Part shown: one piece after another, positions 1-8,580 of the stretch
Layout of the letters: every line of letters starts with the position of its first letter
Numbering within the stretch: position 1 is the stretch's first letter
DNA from: Actinokineospora alba
Lineage (GTDB): Bacteria; Actinomycetota; Actinomycetes; Mycobacteriales; Pseudonocardiaceae
Assembly: GCF_004362515.1 (NCBI RefSeq)
Contig: NZ_SNXU01000001.1
Coordinates: 5,704,001-5,768,000 of the forward strand
Direction: 5' to 3'
DNA: 64,000 bases
Made by a program: the position numbers and the translations under genes
Notes under the pieces: model-generated
Told to the model about the DNA's origin: nothing
Seen by the model: only the letters and a program-made list of their open reading frames with translations
Databases searched by the model: none

Positions 1-297
1 GGCGCGACCAAGGCGGCCCTCAACAGCCTCACCCGCTCACTGGCGCGCGAACTCGCGCCGGACGTCCGGGTGAACGCGATCCTCCCCGGGCCGGTGGACA
101 CCCCGATGTGGACGGCGACCGGCCTCGACGGCGCGGGCATCGACCGGCTGCGGGTGGAGCTGGTCGCGTCGACGCCCATGGGCCGCTTCGGCGAGGAGGC
201 GGAGATCGGCCGCTGGGTCGGGCTGCTGCTCGACCCGGAACTGTCGGGCTGGGTCACCGGCGCGCTGATCCCCATCGACGGTGGCCGCACCGCATGA
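1..297 (+). CDS. SDR family oxidoreductase, C-terminal part (5' end outside window)
   Basis: The visible 98 residues are the C-terminal part of a classical short-chain dehydrogenase/reductase, an NAD(P)-dependent enzyme of unknown substrate. They begin at GATKAALNSLTRSLARELAP, whose Lys belongs to the YxxxK catalytic motif (the Tyr lies upstream, outside the window), continue with VRVNAILPGPVDTPM, the PG motif after the nicotinamide-binding strand, and end with SGWVTGALIPIDGG, the usual SDR C-terminus. The gene stops at TGA 295-297. The next gene starts about 60 bp later on the same strand, so it may belong to the aminotransferase/flavin reductase group. The family call is safe; the reaction cannot be told. 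Confidence 0.9.
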   Translation, partial: GATKAALNSLTRSLARELAPDVRVNAILPGPVDTPMWTATGLDGAGIDRLRVELVASTPMGRFGEEAEIGRWVGLLLDPELSGWVTGALIPIDGGRTA

Positions 298-355
298 CGA
301 ATCCCAAGCAGCCCTGCACGCAATCAGCCCTACCGGATCAGAAGGTGGTACCAGC

Positions 356-1588
356 GTGAGTCCAGACATCCTGTCCGCCGCGGGATCGATCCCCTCGTCG
401 TGCCTGCACGGCATCTTCCGGGCGGCCGAGGCGCGGGAGCGGCAGACCGGCGAGGAGGTCGTCAAGCTGCACGTCGGCGAGCCGTACTACACCCCGACCG
501 AAGACGTGGCCGATGCGTTCGTCGCCGCGGTCCGGCGGGGCGATACCCGCTACATGGGCATCGAAGGTCTCGTCGACCTGCGCGAGGCCATCGTCGAGAA
601 GCTGCGCGACGACAACGGCATCGACACCGCGGCCTCACGGGTCCTGGTCACGCCGGGGTCCTGCCAGGGGTTGTTCTCGCTGCTGAAGACGCTCGCCGAA
701 CCCGGCGCCGAGATCCTGCTGCCGGAACTGCACTGGCCGGTGCACCTGCAGCAGGCCCTGCTCGCGGGCTTTCGGCCGGTGCTTTACCCACTCGGCAAGG
801 ACTTCCGGCCCGACCCCGAGGTGATCGCCGCCGCCGCGACCCCGCGCACCAAGGTGCTGCTGATCAACTCCCCCGCCAACCCGACGGGCGTCGTGCTCGA
901 CGCCGACGAGATCGGCGCCCTGCTCGCGCTGGCTCGCGGCCGCGGTTGGCACGTCATCAGCGACGAGGCCTACGAGCACTTCTGCTACGAGCGCGAGCAC
1001 CTGTCGGTGGCCTCCCTCGAACGCGACCTGCCCGTCGATGAGCGCATCGTGCACAGCGTGTTCACCTTCTCGAAGAGCTTCGCCATGACCGGCTACCGCC
1101 TCGGCTACGTCGCGCTGGCCGACGACCGGGCCGCCGACGTGATGAAGGTCGTGCAGGAGGCCAACATCATCGGCACCTCGACCCCGGTGCAGCACGCGGG
1201 CATCGCCGCGCTGAAGAGCCGGGCCGACGCCGCGGCGACCAACCGCAAGGCGGTGCAGCGCAACCGGGACGTCGCGCTGCCCGCGCTCGCCGAGGCCGGG
1301 TTGCTGCGGGAGCTGCCCGCCGGTGGGTGGTACGCGATGCTGGACGTGGGCAAGACCGGGCTGGACGCGGAGACCTTCGCGATGCGCCTGCTGGAGAGCA
1401 AAGGCGTCGCCGTGGTGCCCGGCAACGGTTTCGCGATGCGCCCGACGCTCGACGACCAGGGCCGGATCGTCTCCCACGACTACGCGCCCTGGGCCAGGAG
1501 CCTGATCCGGATCGCCTTCTGCGTCGACCCCACGCAGCTCGAGACCGGGGTTCGGCTGCTGCTCGATTTCGTGGACGAATGCGTCTGA
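356..1588 (+). CDS. PLP-dependent class I/II aminotransferase
   Basis: A 410-residue fold-type I aminotransferase of the aspartate/aromatic group; it would transfer an amino group between an amino acid and a 2-oxo acid in the cytoplasm. Visible motifs are NSPANPTG (PLP ring/phosphate region), SDEAYEHF with the Asp that contacts the pyridine nitrogen, and TFSKSFAMTGYRLGY with the Schiff-base Lys at residue 240. I chose GTG 356 because AGAAGG lies about 10 bp upstream; an in-frame ATG at 281 would extend it by 25 residues and overlap the SDR gene. It is followed at short distance by a flavin reductase. In this metabolite region it may supply an unusual amino acid or keto acid, but that is inference. 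Confidence 0.88.
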   Translation: MSPDILSAAGSIPSSCLHGIFRAAEARERQTGEEVVKLHVGEPYYTPTEDVADAFVAAVRRGDTRYMGIEGLVDLREAIVEKLRDDNGIDTAASRVLVTPGSCQGLFSLLKTLAEPGAEILLPELHWPVHLQQALLAGFRPVLYPLGKDFRPDPEVIAAAATPRTKVLLINSPANPTGVVLDADEIGALLALARGRGWHVISDEAYEHFCYEREHLSVASLERDLPVDERIVHSVFTFSKSFAMTGYRLGYVALADDRAADVMKVVQEANIIGTSTPVQHAGIAALKSRADAAATNRKAVQRNRDVALPALAEAGLLRELPAGGWYAMLDVGKTGLDAETFAMRLLESKGVAVVPGNGFAMRPTLDDQGRIVSHDYAPWARSLIRIAFCVDPTQLETGVRLLLDFVDECV

Positions 1589-1616
1589 CCGGCGGCCCGA
1601 AGAGGAGATGCAGACC

Positions 1617-2174
1617 ATGCCGGATCCGGTGACCGCCACGGCCCCGTACACCCACGTCGACCCGGCGCAGTTCCGGTCCCTCATGACCACGCATCCGGCC
1701 GCGGTGGCCATCGTGACCACCTCCGGGCCGGACGGCGAGCCGTGGGGAATGACCTGCTCGTCAGTGTGCAGCGTGTCGCTGAAGCCGCCGACCCTGCTGG
1801 CGTGCCTGCGCGCGGAGAGCCCGACCCTGGCGGCGCTGCTCGAACGGACCGTGTTCGCGGTGAACCTGCTGCACGACCGGGCCGAACGGGCGGCGACGCT
1901 GTTCGCCTCCGGCGACGCGGACCGGTTCGACAAGATCACCTGGGTCCGGGACCCGGATACCGGTGTGCCGCAACTGGTCGAGGACGCCCACACGGTCGCG
2001 GCCTGCCTGGTCAGCGGCACGCTGTCGGTCGGAGACCACGTGGTGGTCTTCGGCGACGTCGTCGGCGTGACCACGCACGCCGACGACGAGCCAAGCCCAC
2101 TGCTGTACGGGATGCGCCGGTACTGGTCGCTTAATGGCCCGAACCCGCCCGGCGCGGACACCGACCGAAAGTAG
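1617..2174 (+). CDS. Flavin reductase (HpaC/DIM6-NTAB domain)
   Basis: A 185-residue protein of the flavin reductase-like family, which bind FMN and use NAD(P)H to deliver reduced flavin to a separate oxygenase. The FMN-binding core is seen in AAVAIVTTSGPDGEPWGMTC, the Ser-rich turn TCSSVCSVSLKPP and the strand FAVNLLHDRAE; the length is typical. The strong Shine-Dalgarno AGAGGAG at 1601-1607 is better placed for ATG 1617 than for the in-frame ATG 1608. It lies about 30 bp after the aminotransferase, so the two are probably co-transcribed. No obvious flavin-dependent oxygenase partner of a two-component type is adjacent; the P450 and the FMO-type enzyme 5-8 kb away do not normally need one. 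Confidence 0.88.
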   Translation: MPDPVTATAPYTHVDPAQFRSLMTTHPAAVAIVTTSGPDGEPWGMTCSSVCSVSLKPPTLLACLRAESPTLAALLERTVFAVNLLHDRAERAATLFASGDADRFDKITWVRDPDTGVPQLVEDAHTVAACLVSGTLSVGDHVVVFGDVVGVTTHADDEPSPLLYGMRRYWSLNGPNPPGADTDRK

Positions 2175-2228
2175 CGACCGGCCGAGTCCGACAACCCCCG
2201 CGTCCCCCCGAAACCGTTGGAGCGAAAC

Positions 2229-2753
2229 ATGACCGCCGACCTGACCGACACCCGGGACGGCGCGCGCCTGCCGGGTCCGAAGTCCCGTGTCCCCGACTGC
2301 CCGCTGGGGCGGGCCGTCGAGACGATCGGACACTGGTGGACGCTCGAGATCGCGCACGAGGTCTTCGACGGCCACACCCGGTTCACGGCGATCCAGCGCA
2401 ACCTCACCACCGCACCCGACGTGCTGCGGGAGCGGCTCGGCGATCTTGTGGCCAAGGGCCTGCTGGAGGTCGTGGACACCGGCGCCGACGACACCGAATA
2501 CCGGCTGACCGACCTCGGCCGTGCGCTGCGCCCGGTGCTGCTGGTCATGGCCGCGTTCGGGAACCACCGGCTGGCCGAGCAGGACCGTGCTGTCGTCCTG
2601 GTCGACGCCGAGTCGGGGGCGCCGGTGAACCCGGTCGTGGTGGACCAGGTCACCGGCGCGCCGGTGGACGCACCCGGCTTCGTCTTCGCCCAGGGTCCGC
2701 TGGCGGGCGAGGTGATCAGGGCGCGGTACCCGCGGATCCCGCGACTGGGGTGA
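2229..2753 (+). CDS. HxlR-family winged-helix transcriptional regulator
   Basis: A 174-residue DNA-binding protein of the HxlR/MarR-like family. The hallmark region is CPLGRAVETIGHWWTLEI followed by the winged helix (FTAIQRNLTTAPDVLRERLGDL, then VAKGLLEVVDTGADDTEYRLTDLGRAL). The Cys at the start of the domain is the residue that senses thiol or electrophile stress in some relatives. ATG 2229 is preceded by TTGGAG at 2217-2222. The C-terminal about 70 residues after the HTH are longer than in minimal HxlR proteins. The gene ends 12 bp before the convergent multicopper oxidase gene. It is probably a local regulator of the preceding aminotransferase/flavin reductase genes; this is inference from position. 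Confidence 0.88.
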   Translation: MTADLTDTRDGARLPGPKSRVPDCPLGRAVETIGHWWTLEIAHEVFDGHTRFTAIQRNLTTAPDVLRERLGDLVAKGLLEVVDTGADDTEYRLTDLGRALRPVLLVMAAFGNHRLAEQDRAVVLVDAESGAPVNPVVVDQVTGAPVDAPGFVFAQGPLAGEVIRARYPRIPRLG

Positions 2754-2765
2754 CACCCCCGCGGG

Positions 2766-4730
2766 TCAGTCGTGGTGGCCCGAGTGCCCACCGCCGAACG
2801 GGGAGACGACGCCGTCGTAGCGCAGGCGCAGCATCATGCCCTGGTCGACGTGCGGGAGGTTGTGGCAGTGGTTCATCCAGATGCCGGGGTTGCCGGCCTT
2901 GAACGCGACCTCCCACACCTCGCCCGGGCGCACGTCGAAGGTGTCGACCCACAGCGGGCTGCCCGACGCCGGGACACCGTCCCTGGACAGGACCAGCACG
3001 GGGTGGCCGTGCAGGTGCCAGGGATGGGTCTCCAGGCTCCGGTTCACCACGGTGAACCGCACGGTGTCGCCCTCGGCGACGAGCTGGTCCGGGATCGACG
3101 GGTGCCCTAGGCCGTTGACGGTCTGCGCGTAGGACGGCGAGCCGTCGACCATGGCCAGCCCTCGGCCCAACACCAGGGTGAAGTTCCGGTTCGCGGTCTC
3201 GTGGCGCAGGGCGACCGGGGCGGGTGTGCCGTATGCCAGCAGGTCGAGTTCCGGCCACGCCCGGGTGTCGGGCCCGGCGGCGGTGTCGTCGCGCCTGCCG
3301 CCCCTGGGCGACACCCACACCGTGGCCTTGCCCTCGTCGAGGCTGAGCACCACCGGCTCGGCAGGCATGGTGAACACGACGTCGTAGCGGCCGCCCGCGA
3401 CCAGCCGCAGTATCTGCTCGCTGATCTCACCCGGCCCGTTGAGGTCGCGGCCGTCGACGGCGACGAGCGTGAACGGGGTGCCCGAGAGCGCGAACCGGTG
3501 CGGGTCGGAGTCGGTGTTGATCAGCCGCAGCCGGACCTTCGTGCCCGGCGCGGCGACGTGCTCGCCGCCGCCGGAGATCACGGTGGCACCATCGTCGAAG
3601 GTGTGCACGGCCAGCGGAAGATCTAGCGCCCCTCGGTCGTCCTCTTCGCGGGGCTTCACGATCAGGGTGCCGTAGAGGCCCCGGCGCACGTTGACGTGCG
3701 ACGAGTGATGGGTGTGGTACCAGTAGGTCCCCACTTGGTCGGCGCGGAACCGGTAGACGAATTCGCCGCCGGGCCTGACCGTGTCCTGGGTGAGCCCTTC
3801 CGCGCCGTCCTGGGAGCACGGCACGTCGTAGCCATGCCAGTGCAGGGTCACGCCGTCGTCGATGTCCTGGTTGCGCAGCCTGACCTCGATGACGTCGCCC
3901 TGGGTCGCCGTGATCGGCGGGCCGGGCAGGGTGCCGTCGAAGGTGAGCGCGTCGATCTCGCGGCCGGATTCCAGTTTCACCATGGCCTTGCGCGCGGTCA
4001 CGAGCTGGGTCCGCACGACACCACCGGGCGCCGGGTCTTGCAGGCCGCGCAGGTCGGCGATCGAGATGGTCGGCACCGAGGCCGGGCCGGGCCCGCCGCC
4101 CTGGGTCGTGCTCGCGCCGGAGGTCAGCGCCAAGCCGATCCCGGTGCCTGCGGCGCCGACCGCGACGACGCCTCCCGCGACGCCGAGGAACCGGCGTCGG
4201 TTGAGCTCCGCCGCGGTGGGTGCCCGCTCCTCGCTCTCGGGCTTGTTCTCCTCCGGGTTCGTCAGCACGCGCGCGGTCAGCATCGTGGCCGCGACGAGCG
4301 CCGCGACGGCGATCAGCGCGGTCGGGAGAGTCAGGGGGTAGCCGATGACGAACGCCACCACGAACGAGACCAGTGCCGCGAACGCGGCGGCGAACAGTGC
4401 GACGACCCCCGCGGTGGTGTCACCGGATCGAGTGGTTTCCCGCGACCGGGCGACGGCCCGCAGCCGGGGCCCGGCGAGCACCGCGGCCGCTACCGCCGCG
4501 ACACCGAGAATCGGCAGCCCGAACAGCACCTTCTCCTCGACGAACCACCAGCCGCGGCCGGCCAGCGGCACGATCGCGACCATTCTGACCGCGGTCACGA
4601 CCAACGCGACCACCAGCAAGAGGAAGGCGGGCTTGGACCGCGTCGCCGCGGTACCCGCGGCGGCGAACCACGCGATCACGGTGAGCACCGCGATCGCGTG
4701 GTCCAGGATGAGCAGGGTGCCGGTCGTCAT
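2766..4730 (-). CDS. Membrane-anchored multicopper oxidase (N-terminal TM bundle fused to cupredoxin domains)
   Basis: A 654-residue protein. Residues 1-160 hold about five hydrophobic helices beginning MTTGTLLILDHAIAVLTVIA, then an RRRFLGVAGG segment followed by another hydrophobic stretch, and from about residue 220 a three-domain copper oxidase. All four copper motifs are present: LHWHGYD (about residue 295), WYHTHHSSH (about 338), HPWHLHGHP (about 568) and HCHNLPHVDQGMM (about 621). Such enzymes couple substrate oxidation to reduction of O2 to water outside the membrane, often for cuprous ion or phenolic substrates. ATG 4730 overlaps the stop of the upstream small membrane-protein gene (ATGA), so the two are translationally coupled. 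The fusion to a membrane bundle is unusual compared with soluble CueO-type enzymes. Confidence 0.9.
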   Translation of the reverse strand: MTTGTLLILDHAIAVLTVIAWFAAAGTAATRSKPAFLLLVVALVVTAVRMVAIVPLAGRGWWFVEEKVLFGLPILGVAAVAAAVLAGPRLRAVARSRETTRSGDTTAGVVALFAAAFAALVSFVVAFVIGYPLTLPTALIAVAALVAATMLTARVLTNPEENKPESEERAPTAAELNRRRFLGVAGGVVAVGAAGTGIGLALTSGASTTQGGGPGPASVPTISIADLRGLQDPAPGGVVRTQLVTARKAMVKLESGREIDALTFDGTLPGPPITATQGDVIEVRLRNQDIDDGVTLHWHGYDVPCSQDGAEGLTQDTVRPGGEFVYRFRADQVGTYWYHTHHSSHVNVRRGLYGTLIVKPREEDDRGALDLPLAVHTFDDGATVISGGGEHVAAPGTKVRLRLINTDSDPHRFALSGTPFTLVAVDGRDLNGPGEISEQILRLVAGGRYDVVFTMPAEPVVLSLDEGKATVWVSPRGGRRDDTAAGPDTRAWPELDLLAYGTPAPVALRHETANRNFTLVLGRGLAMVDGSPSYAQTVNGLGHPSIPDQLVAEGDTVRFTVVNRSLETHPWHLHGHPVLVLSRDGVPASGSPLWVDTFDVRPGEVWEVAFKAGNPGIWMNHCHNLPHVDQGMMLRLRYDGVVSPFGGGHSGHHD

Positions 4731-5146
4731 GACGGGACAGCAGCCGGTTCCGCCGCCTTCCAGGCGGCCTGCCGGAACGTCCGCATCAGCGTGACGGTGA
4801 TGCCCAAGATGATCACCCCGTTCACCGCGTGCAGACCGAAAATGTAGTTGCCCACGTCGGATCCGCCGTCGGCTATCGACTTCGAGACCTCGCGGATCAG
4901 GGACTGGGCGAGCACCAGCACGGCGAGCAGACCCGACATTCCGATCACCTTGCCGGGGAAGCGGGCGATGGCCGCGCCGATGGCGAGCAGGACCGCGCTG
5001 AGCAGGATGCCGTTGCCGAGGCCGCGGTGGAGCGCGAAGGACTCCTCCTTGGGCGCGCTGTCGAACGCGCCGGTGGCCGCTAGGTAGAACTGGACGAGGA
5101 TGGCCGCGAGAAGCACGGTGGCCAGGATGCTGACTGCCTTCTTCAT
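4727..5146 (-). CDS. Small four-helix membrane protein (DUF6220-like)
   Basis: A 139-residue integral membrane protein with about four hydrophobic segments (AVSILATVLLAAILVQFYLA, GILLSAVLLAIGAAIA, GMSGLLAVLVLAQSLI, GLHAVNGVIILGITVTL) and a conserved-looking FALHRGLGNGILL and IFGLHAVNG, each with a His in a helix. It resembles the family annotated as DUF6220, whose function is not known. Its stop overlaps the start of the multicopper oxidase (4727-4730), and it is divergent from the histidine kinase gene. The in-membrane His residues could bind copper or haem, but nothing here proves it. Confidence 0.75.
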   Translation of the reverse strand: MKKAVSILATVLLAAILVQFYLAATGAFDSAPKEESFALHRGLGNGILLSAVLLAIGAAIARFPGKVIGMSGLLAVLVLAQSLIREVSKSIADGGSDVGNYIFGLHAVNGVIILGITVTLMRTFRQAAWKAAEPAAVPS

Positions 5147-5309
5147 GCCGCGATCTTCTCGATACCGGAGGGTGTTCCGCCTCCGGTGTGGAGATGGAGT
5201 GGCTACGCCACCGTGCGTACGGGCCGAGGCTGCCGCTACGCCCGTCGTCGTACCGGAACGCGCCTGCGAACGGGAGCCCGGGCAACCGGGGATACCCTAC
5301 GATCATGGT

Positions 5310-6530
5310 ATGGATCCGCGGATGATGTCGCGACAGATCTCCGCGTGGTTGTCGCGGCGGCCTGCCTGGTTCCTTGACGTCGTGCTGGCGCTGTTTGTCA
5401 CCGCCGTCCAACTCCAGAGCGCCGGCTACGCGATGGGCGCCGAACCGGTGTCCCGCCCGGTCAGCGACCTCGCCAACACCGGTTACGTCCTGCTCGCCAT
5501 CAGCGGGCTCTCGGTGGCCGCCCGCCGCCGCCTGCCGGTCACGGTGTTCGCGATCACGTCGTTGGCCAGCCTGGTCTACTTCGCCCTCGGCTACCCCGAC
5601 CGACTGGCCTGCCTTGCGCTGTTCATCGCCATCTACACCCTTGCCGCCCACGGCGGACGCAGGTCGCTGCTGATCGCGGGCGTCGGCACCGGGGTGACCT
5701 CCCTCGGCTGGCTCATCGCCGCGGCGGACATCAATCCACCCGCCGCGATCGGCTGGGTGTTCTTCCGCATCGGCGCGGCCGTGATCAGCATGACGCTCGG
5801 GGTGTCGATCCACTCCCGCCGGGTCATCGCGGCCGACGCGCAGCGGCGGGCGGAACTCGCCGAGCGGTCCCGCGAGGAGGAGGCCAGGGCGCGGGTCAAC
5901 GCCGAGCGGCTGCGGATCGCCCGCGAGGTCCACGACACCGTCGCCAGCGCGATCGCCATCATCAACGTGCAGGCCGGGGTGACCGCCCACGTTCTCGACA
6001 AGCGGCCCGAACAGGCCCGCGAGGCGCTGAGCACCATCGAGGAGACCAGTTCACGGGCGCTGCGGGAGATGCGCGCCATCCTCGGGGTGCTGCGCGACGG
6101 CGACGACCGCGAGCCCTACCCCGGCCTCGACCAGATCCACGAGCTGACCACCAAGGCCCGCGACGCCGGGCTCGAGATCGCCCTGCGGCAGACCGAGCCG
6201 GAGACACCGCTGCCCAGCGCGGTCGGCAGCGCCGCCTACCGCATCGTCCAGGAGTCGATCACCAACGTGATCCGCCACGTCGGCCCGACCAAGGTCACGG
6301 TCGCGCTCGAACCGGGGGTCGACGCACTGCGGATCCGGGTCACCGACGACGGCGGCCGCGGCCCGCGCGTCGCCTCGGCCGTGGACGCGCCCACCTCGGG
6401 CCGCGGCATCGTCGGGATGCGGGAACGCTGCAGGTTGCTCGGCGGCGAGCTGGACGCGAAGTCCCGTCCAGGCGGCGGTTTCGAGGTCACCGCCCGGCTT
6501 CCCTTGGCCCCGGTCGGGTCCCGCCTGTGA
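5310..6530 (+). CDS. Two-component sensor histidine kinase (NarL/DesK-type, HisKA_3)
   Basis: A 406-residue membrane kinase. Residues about 10-165 contain four to five hydrophobic helices with almost no extracellular domain, then a coiled-coil region (ADAQRRAELAERSREEEAR) and the HisKA_3 dimerisation box RIAREVHDTVASAIAIINVQ with phospho-acceptor His208. The HATPase domain shows AAYRIVQESITNVIRH (N box), VTDDGGRGP (G1) and GRGIVGMRERCRLLGG (G2). ATG 5310 was chosen because upstream in-frame codons run through the intergenic region of the divergent copper oxidase operon. The stop overlaps the start of the response regulator gene (GTGA). Lack of a sizeable sensor domain suggests sensing within or at the membrane. 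The signal is unknown; the neighbouring oxidase genes are candidate targets. Confidence 0.92.
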   Translation: MDPRMMSRQISAWLSRRPAWFLDVVLALFVTAVQLQSAGYAMGAEPVSRPVSDLANTGYVLLAISGLSVAARRRLPVTVFAITSLASLVYFALGYPDRLACLALFIAIYTLAAHGGRRSLLIAGVGTGVTSLGWLIAAADINPPAAIGWVFFRIGAAVISMTLGVSIHSRRVIAADAQRRAELAERSREEEARARVNAERLRIAREVHDTVASAIAIINVQAGVTAHVLDKRPEQAREALSTIEETSSRALREMRAILGVLRDGDDREPYPGLDQIHELTTKARDAGLEIALRQTEPETPLPSAVGSAAYRIVQESITNVIRHVGPTKVTVALEPGVDALRIRVTDDGGRGPRVASAVDAPTSGRGIVGMRERCRLLGGELDAKSRPGGGFEVTARLPLAPVGSRL

Positions 6531-7204
6531 ACTCGAGTTCGCCGATCAAGGTGGTGCTGGCCGACGACGAACGGCTGGTGCGGTCCGGGTTCAAGGTGCT
6601 GCTGGACCTCGAGGACGACATCACCGTGGTCGGGGAGGCCACCAACGGCGCGGAGGCCGTGGAGCTGGCTCGCGCCACCCGCCCGGACGTCGTGCTCATG
6701 GACATCCGCATGCCGCGCCTCGACGGCATCCGCGCCACGGGGGAGATCGCTGAGACGGCCGGGCTGGAACAGGTCAAGGTCCTGATCCTGACCACGTACG
6801 ACACCGACGAGAACGTGTTCGAGGCGCTGCAGGCCGGGGCGAGCGGCTTCCTCCTGAAGGACGCGGGCCCCGCCGAGCTGCTGCACGCCATCCGGGTGAT
6901 CGCCGCGGGCGACGCGCTGCTCGCTCCCCGGATCACCCGGCGGCTGATCAGCCAGTTCACCGTCCAGCGGCGCGCCGCGAAGTCCGGGGCGGACCGGCTC
7001 GCGGTGCTGACCGACCGGGAACGCGAGGTGCTCGCCCTGGTCGGGCAGGGCATGAGCAACCACGAGATCGGCGCCACGCTCTTCCTCAGTCCGGCGACCG
7101 CCCGAACGCACGTCAGCCGCATCATGGGCAAGCTCGGCGGGCGGGACCGGGCGCAGCTGGTCGCGATCGCCTACCAGACCGGACTGAGCCACTTCAACGA
7201 CTAG
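6527..7204 (+). CDS. NarL/FixJ-type response regulator
   Basis: A 225-residue response regulator that partners the preceding kinase. The receiver domain begins IKVVLADDERLVRSGFKVLL, with the acidic pair DD and phospho-acceptor Asp59 in VVLMDIRMPRLDG, Thr in LILTTYDT and Lys in GFLLKDAGP. The C-terminal LuxR-type helix-turn-helix is LTDREREVLALVGQGMSN through TARTHVSRIMGKLGGRDRAQL. The start is GTG 6527, overlapping the kinase stop by 4 bp, so the two are co-translated. It ends about 90 bp before the P450 gene on the same strand and could control either that gene or the divergent oxidase operon. Confidence 0.93.
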   Translation: MNSSSPIKVVLADDERLVRSGFKVLLDLEDDITVVGEATNGAEAVELARATRPDVVLMDIRMPRLDGIRATGEIAETAGLEQVKVLILTTYDTDENVFEALQAGASGFLLKDAGPAELLHAIRVIAAGDALLAPRITRRLISQFTVQRRAAKSGADRLAVLTDREREVLALVGQGMSNHEIGATLFLSPATARTHVSRIMGKLGGRDRAQLVAIAYQTGLSHFND

Positions 7205-7295
7205 CGGGCCCGCCCGTCGAGTCGGCGGGGCCATCCGGGAAAGGAACCCGGAAGAGTTTGTTTGGCCCACCCTCGGTGGCTGCGACGATCGGCCA

Positions 7296-8507
7296 ATGAC
7301 TCACCCGGCTCTCGGCGTTCGTGCCCTGGACCTGGCCGCCCCGGCCACCTTCGTCGAGAACGACGTCCACGAGTTCTGGCGCGCCGTGCGCGCGGACAGT
7401 CCCGTGTTCTGGCATGAGCCGATGGGCCGGAACCCGGGTTTCTGGGTGGTTTCCCGCCATCAGGACATCCAGTCCCTGCTGCACCACGAGGCGCTGAGTT
7501 CCGCGCGGGGCAACGTTCTCGACGTCGTGCTGCGCGGCGACGACTCCGCGGGCGGGAGCATGGTGGCGGTGACCGACCCGCCGCGGCACCGCCCGCTGCG
7601 CAACCTGATCTGGAGCGCGTTCACCCCCCGCGTTCTCGGGTCCGTGGTCGAGAAGGTCCGGGAGCGCACCGGCGCCTTGATCACCAAGGTCGTCGAGCTG
7701 GACACCTTCGACTTCGCCACCGAGGTCGCCGAGCAGGTGCCGATGACCACGATCTGCGACCTGCTGTCCATCCCTGCCGCCGACCGCGCCGATCTGTTGC
7801 GGTGGAACAAGATGGCGCTGTCGTCCGACCACGCGGACAGCGACGAGTTCGAGGCGCTGGGCGCCCGCAATGAGATCGTCCTCTACTTCATGGAGCTGGC
7901 CGCGCTGCGCCGGGCGAGCCCGGGCGACGACGTCATCAGCACCCTCGCGGCCGCGCGGGTCGAAGGCGAACTCCTGACCGAGGCCGAGCTCGCGGTCAAC
8001 TGCTACAGCCTGATCCTCGGCGGCGACGAGACCTCCCGAGTGTCGGCGATCAGCGCCGTGCTCGCCCTGATGGAGAACCCGGACCAGTGGGACGCGCTGC
8101 GCGACGGGACCGTGTCCTTCGAGTCGGCCGTGGAAGAGGTGCTGCGCTGGTCGTCGCCCGCGATGCATCTGGCCCGAACAGCCAAGGCGGACTTCACCAT
8201 CGATGGCCACGAGGTCCGCGAGGGCGACATCGTCACCCTGTGGACCATCTCGGGCAACAACGACGAGGCGGTCTTCGATGAGCCACGCCGGTTCACCCTG
8301 TCGCGCTCGCCCAACAAGCACCTCTCGTTCGGCCACGGGCCCCACTTCTGCCTGGGCGCCTACCTCGGGCGCGCGGAGCTGAGCGCGCTGCTGCGGGCCC
8401 TGGTCGCCAAGGTCGGCCGGATGGAGCCGCGCGGCGCGCCCCGGCCGATCTACTCGAACTTCCTCAACGGCTACAAGAGTTTGCCGGTCCGTTTCCAGGG
8501 TCGCTGA
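7296..8507 (+). CDS. Cytochrome P450 (CYP107/actinobacterial soluble type)
   Basis: A 403-residue soluble class I P450, an oxygenase that needs a ferredoxin and reductase supplied from elsewhere. The I-helix is LILGGDETSR (usual AGxxT motif as GGDET), the ExxR of the K-helix is EEVLRW, and the haem loop is FGHGPHFCLGAYLGR with the thiolate Cys352. The C-helix substrate-binding region VTDPPRHRPLRNLIWSAFTP is standard. It is followed 73 bp later by an FMO-type monooxygenase on the same strand, and both are probably tailoring enzymes for the product of the adenylation/FAAL genes next door. Substrate unknown. Confidence 0.95.
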   Translation: MTHPALGVRALDLAAPATFVENDVHEFWRAVRADSPVFWHEPMGRNPGFWVVSRHQDIQSLLHHEALSSARGNVLDVVLRGDDSAGGSMVAVTDPPRHRPLRNLIWSAFTPRVLGSVVEKVRERTGALITKVVELDTFDFATEVAEQVPMTTICDLLSIPAADRADLLRWNKMALSSDHADSDEFEALGARNEIVLYFMELAALRRASPGDDVISTLAAARVEGELLTEAELAVNCYSLILGGDETSRVSAISAVLALMENPDQWDALRDGTVSFESAVEEVLRWSSPAMHLARTAKADFTIDGHEVREGDIVTLWTISGNNDEAVFDEPRRFTLSRSPNKHLSFGHGPHFCLGAYLGRAELSALLRALVAKVGRMEPRGAPRPIYSNFLNGYKSLPVRFQGR

Positions 8508-8580
8508 TCCGACCGGCGCGAACCTGCCGGTCGACCGGACACAGCCTGGGCGGATGCACCATCCATTACCAAGGGGGGCC

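Noticed and set aside
2747..2759. GGGGT-GAC-ACCCC hairpin between HxlR and multicopper oxidase genes as terminator
   Set aside because: Stem of five with a three-base loop over the stop codon is too weak to call in this base composition.
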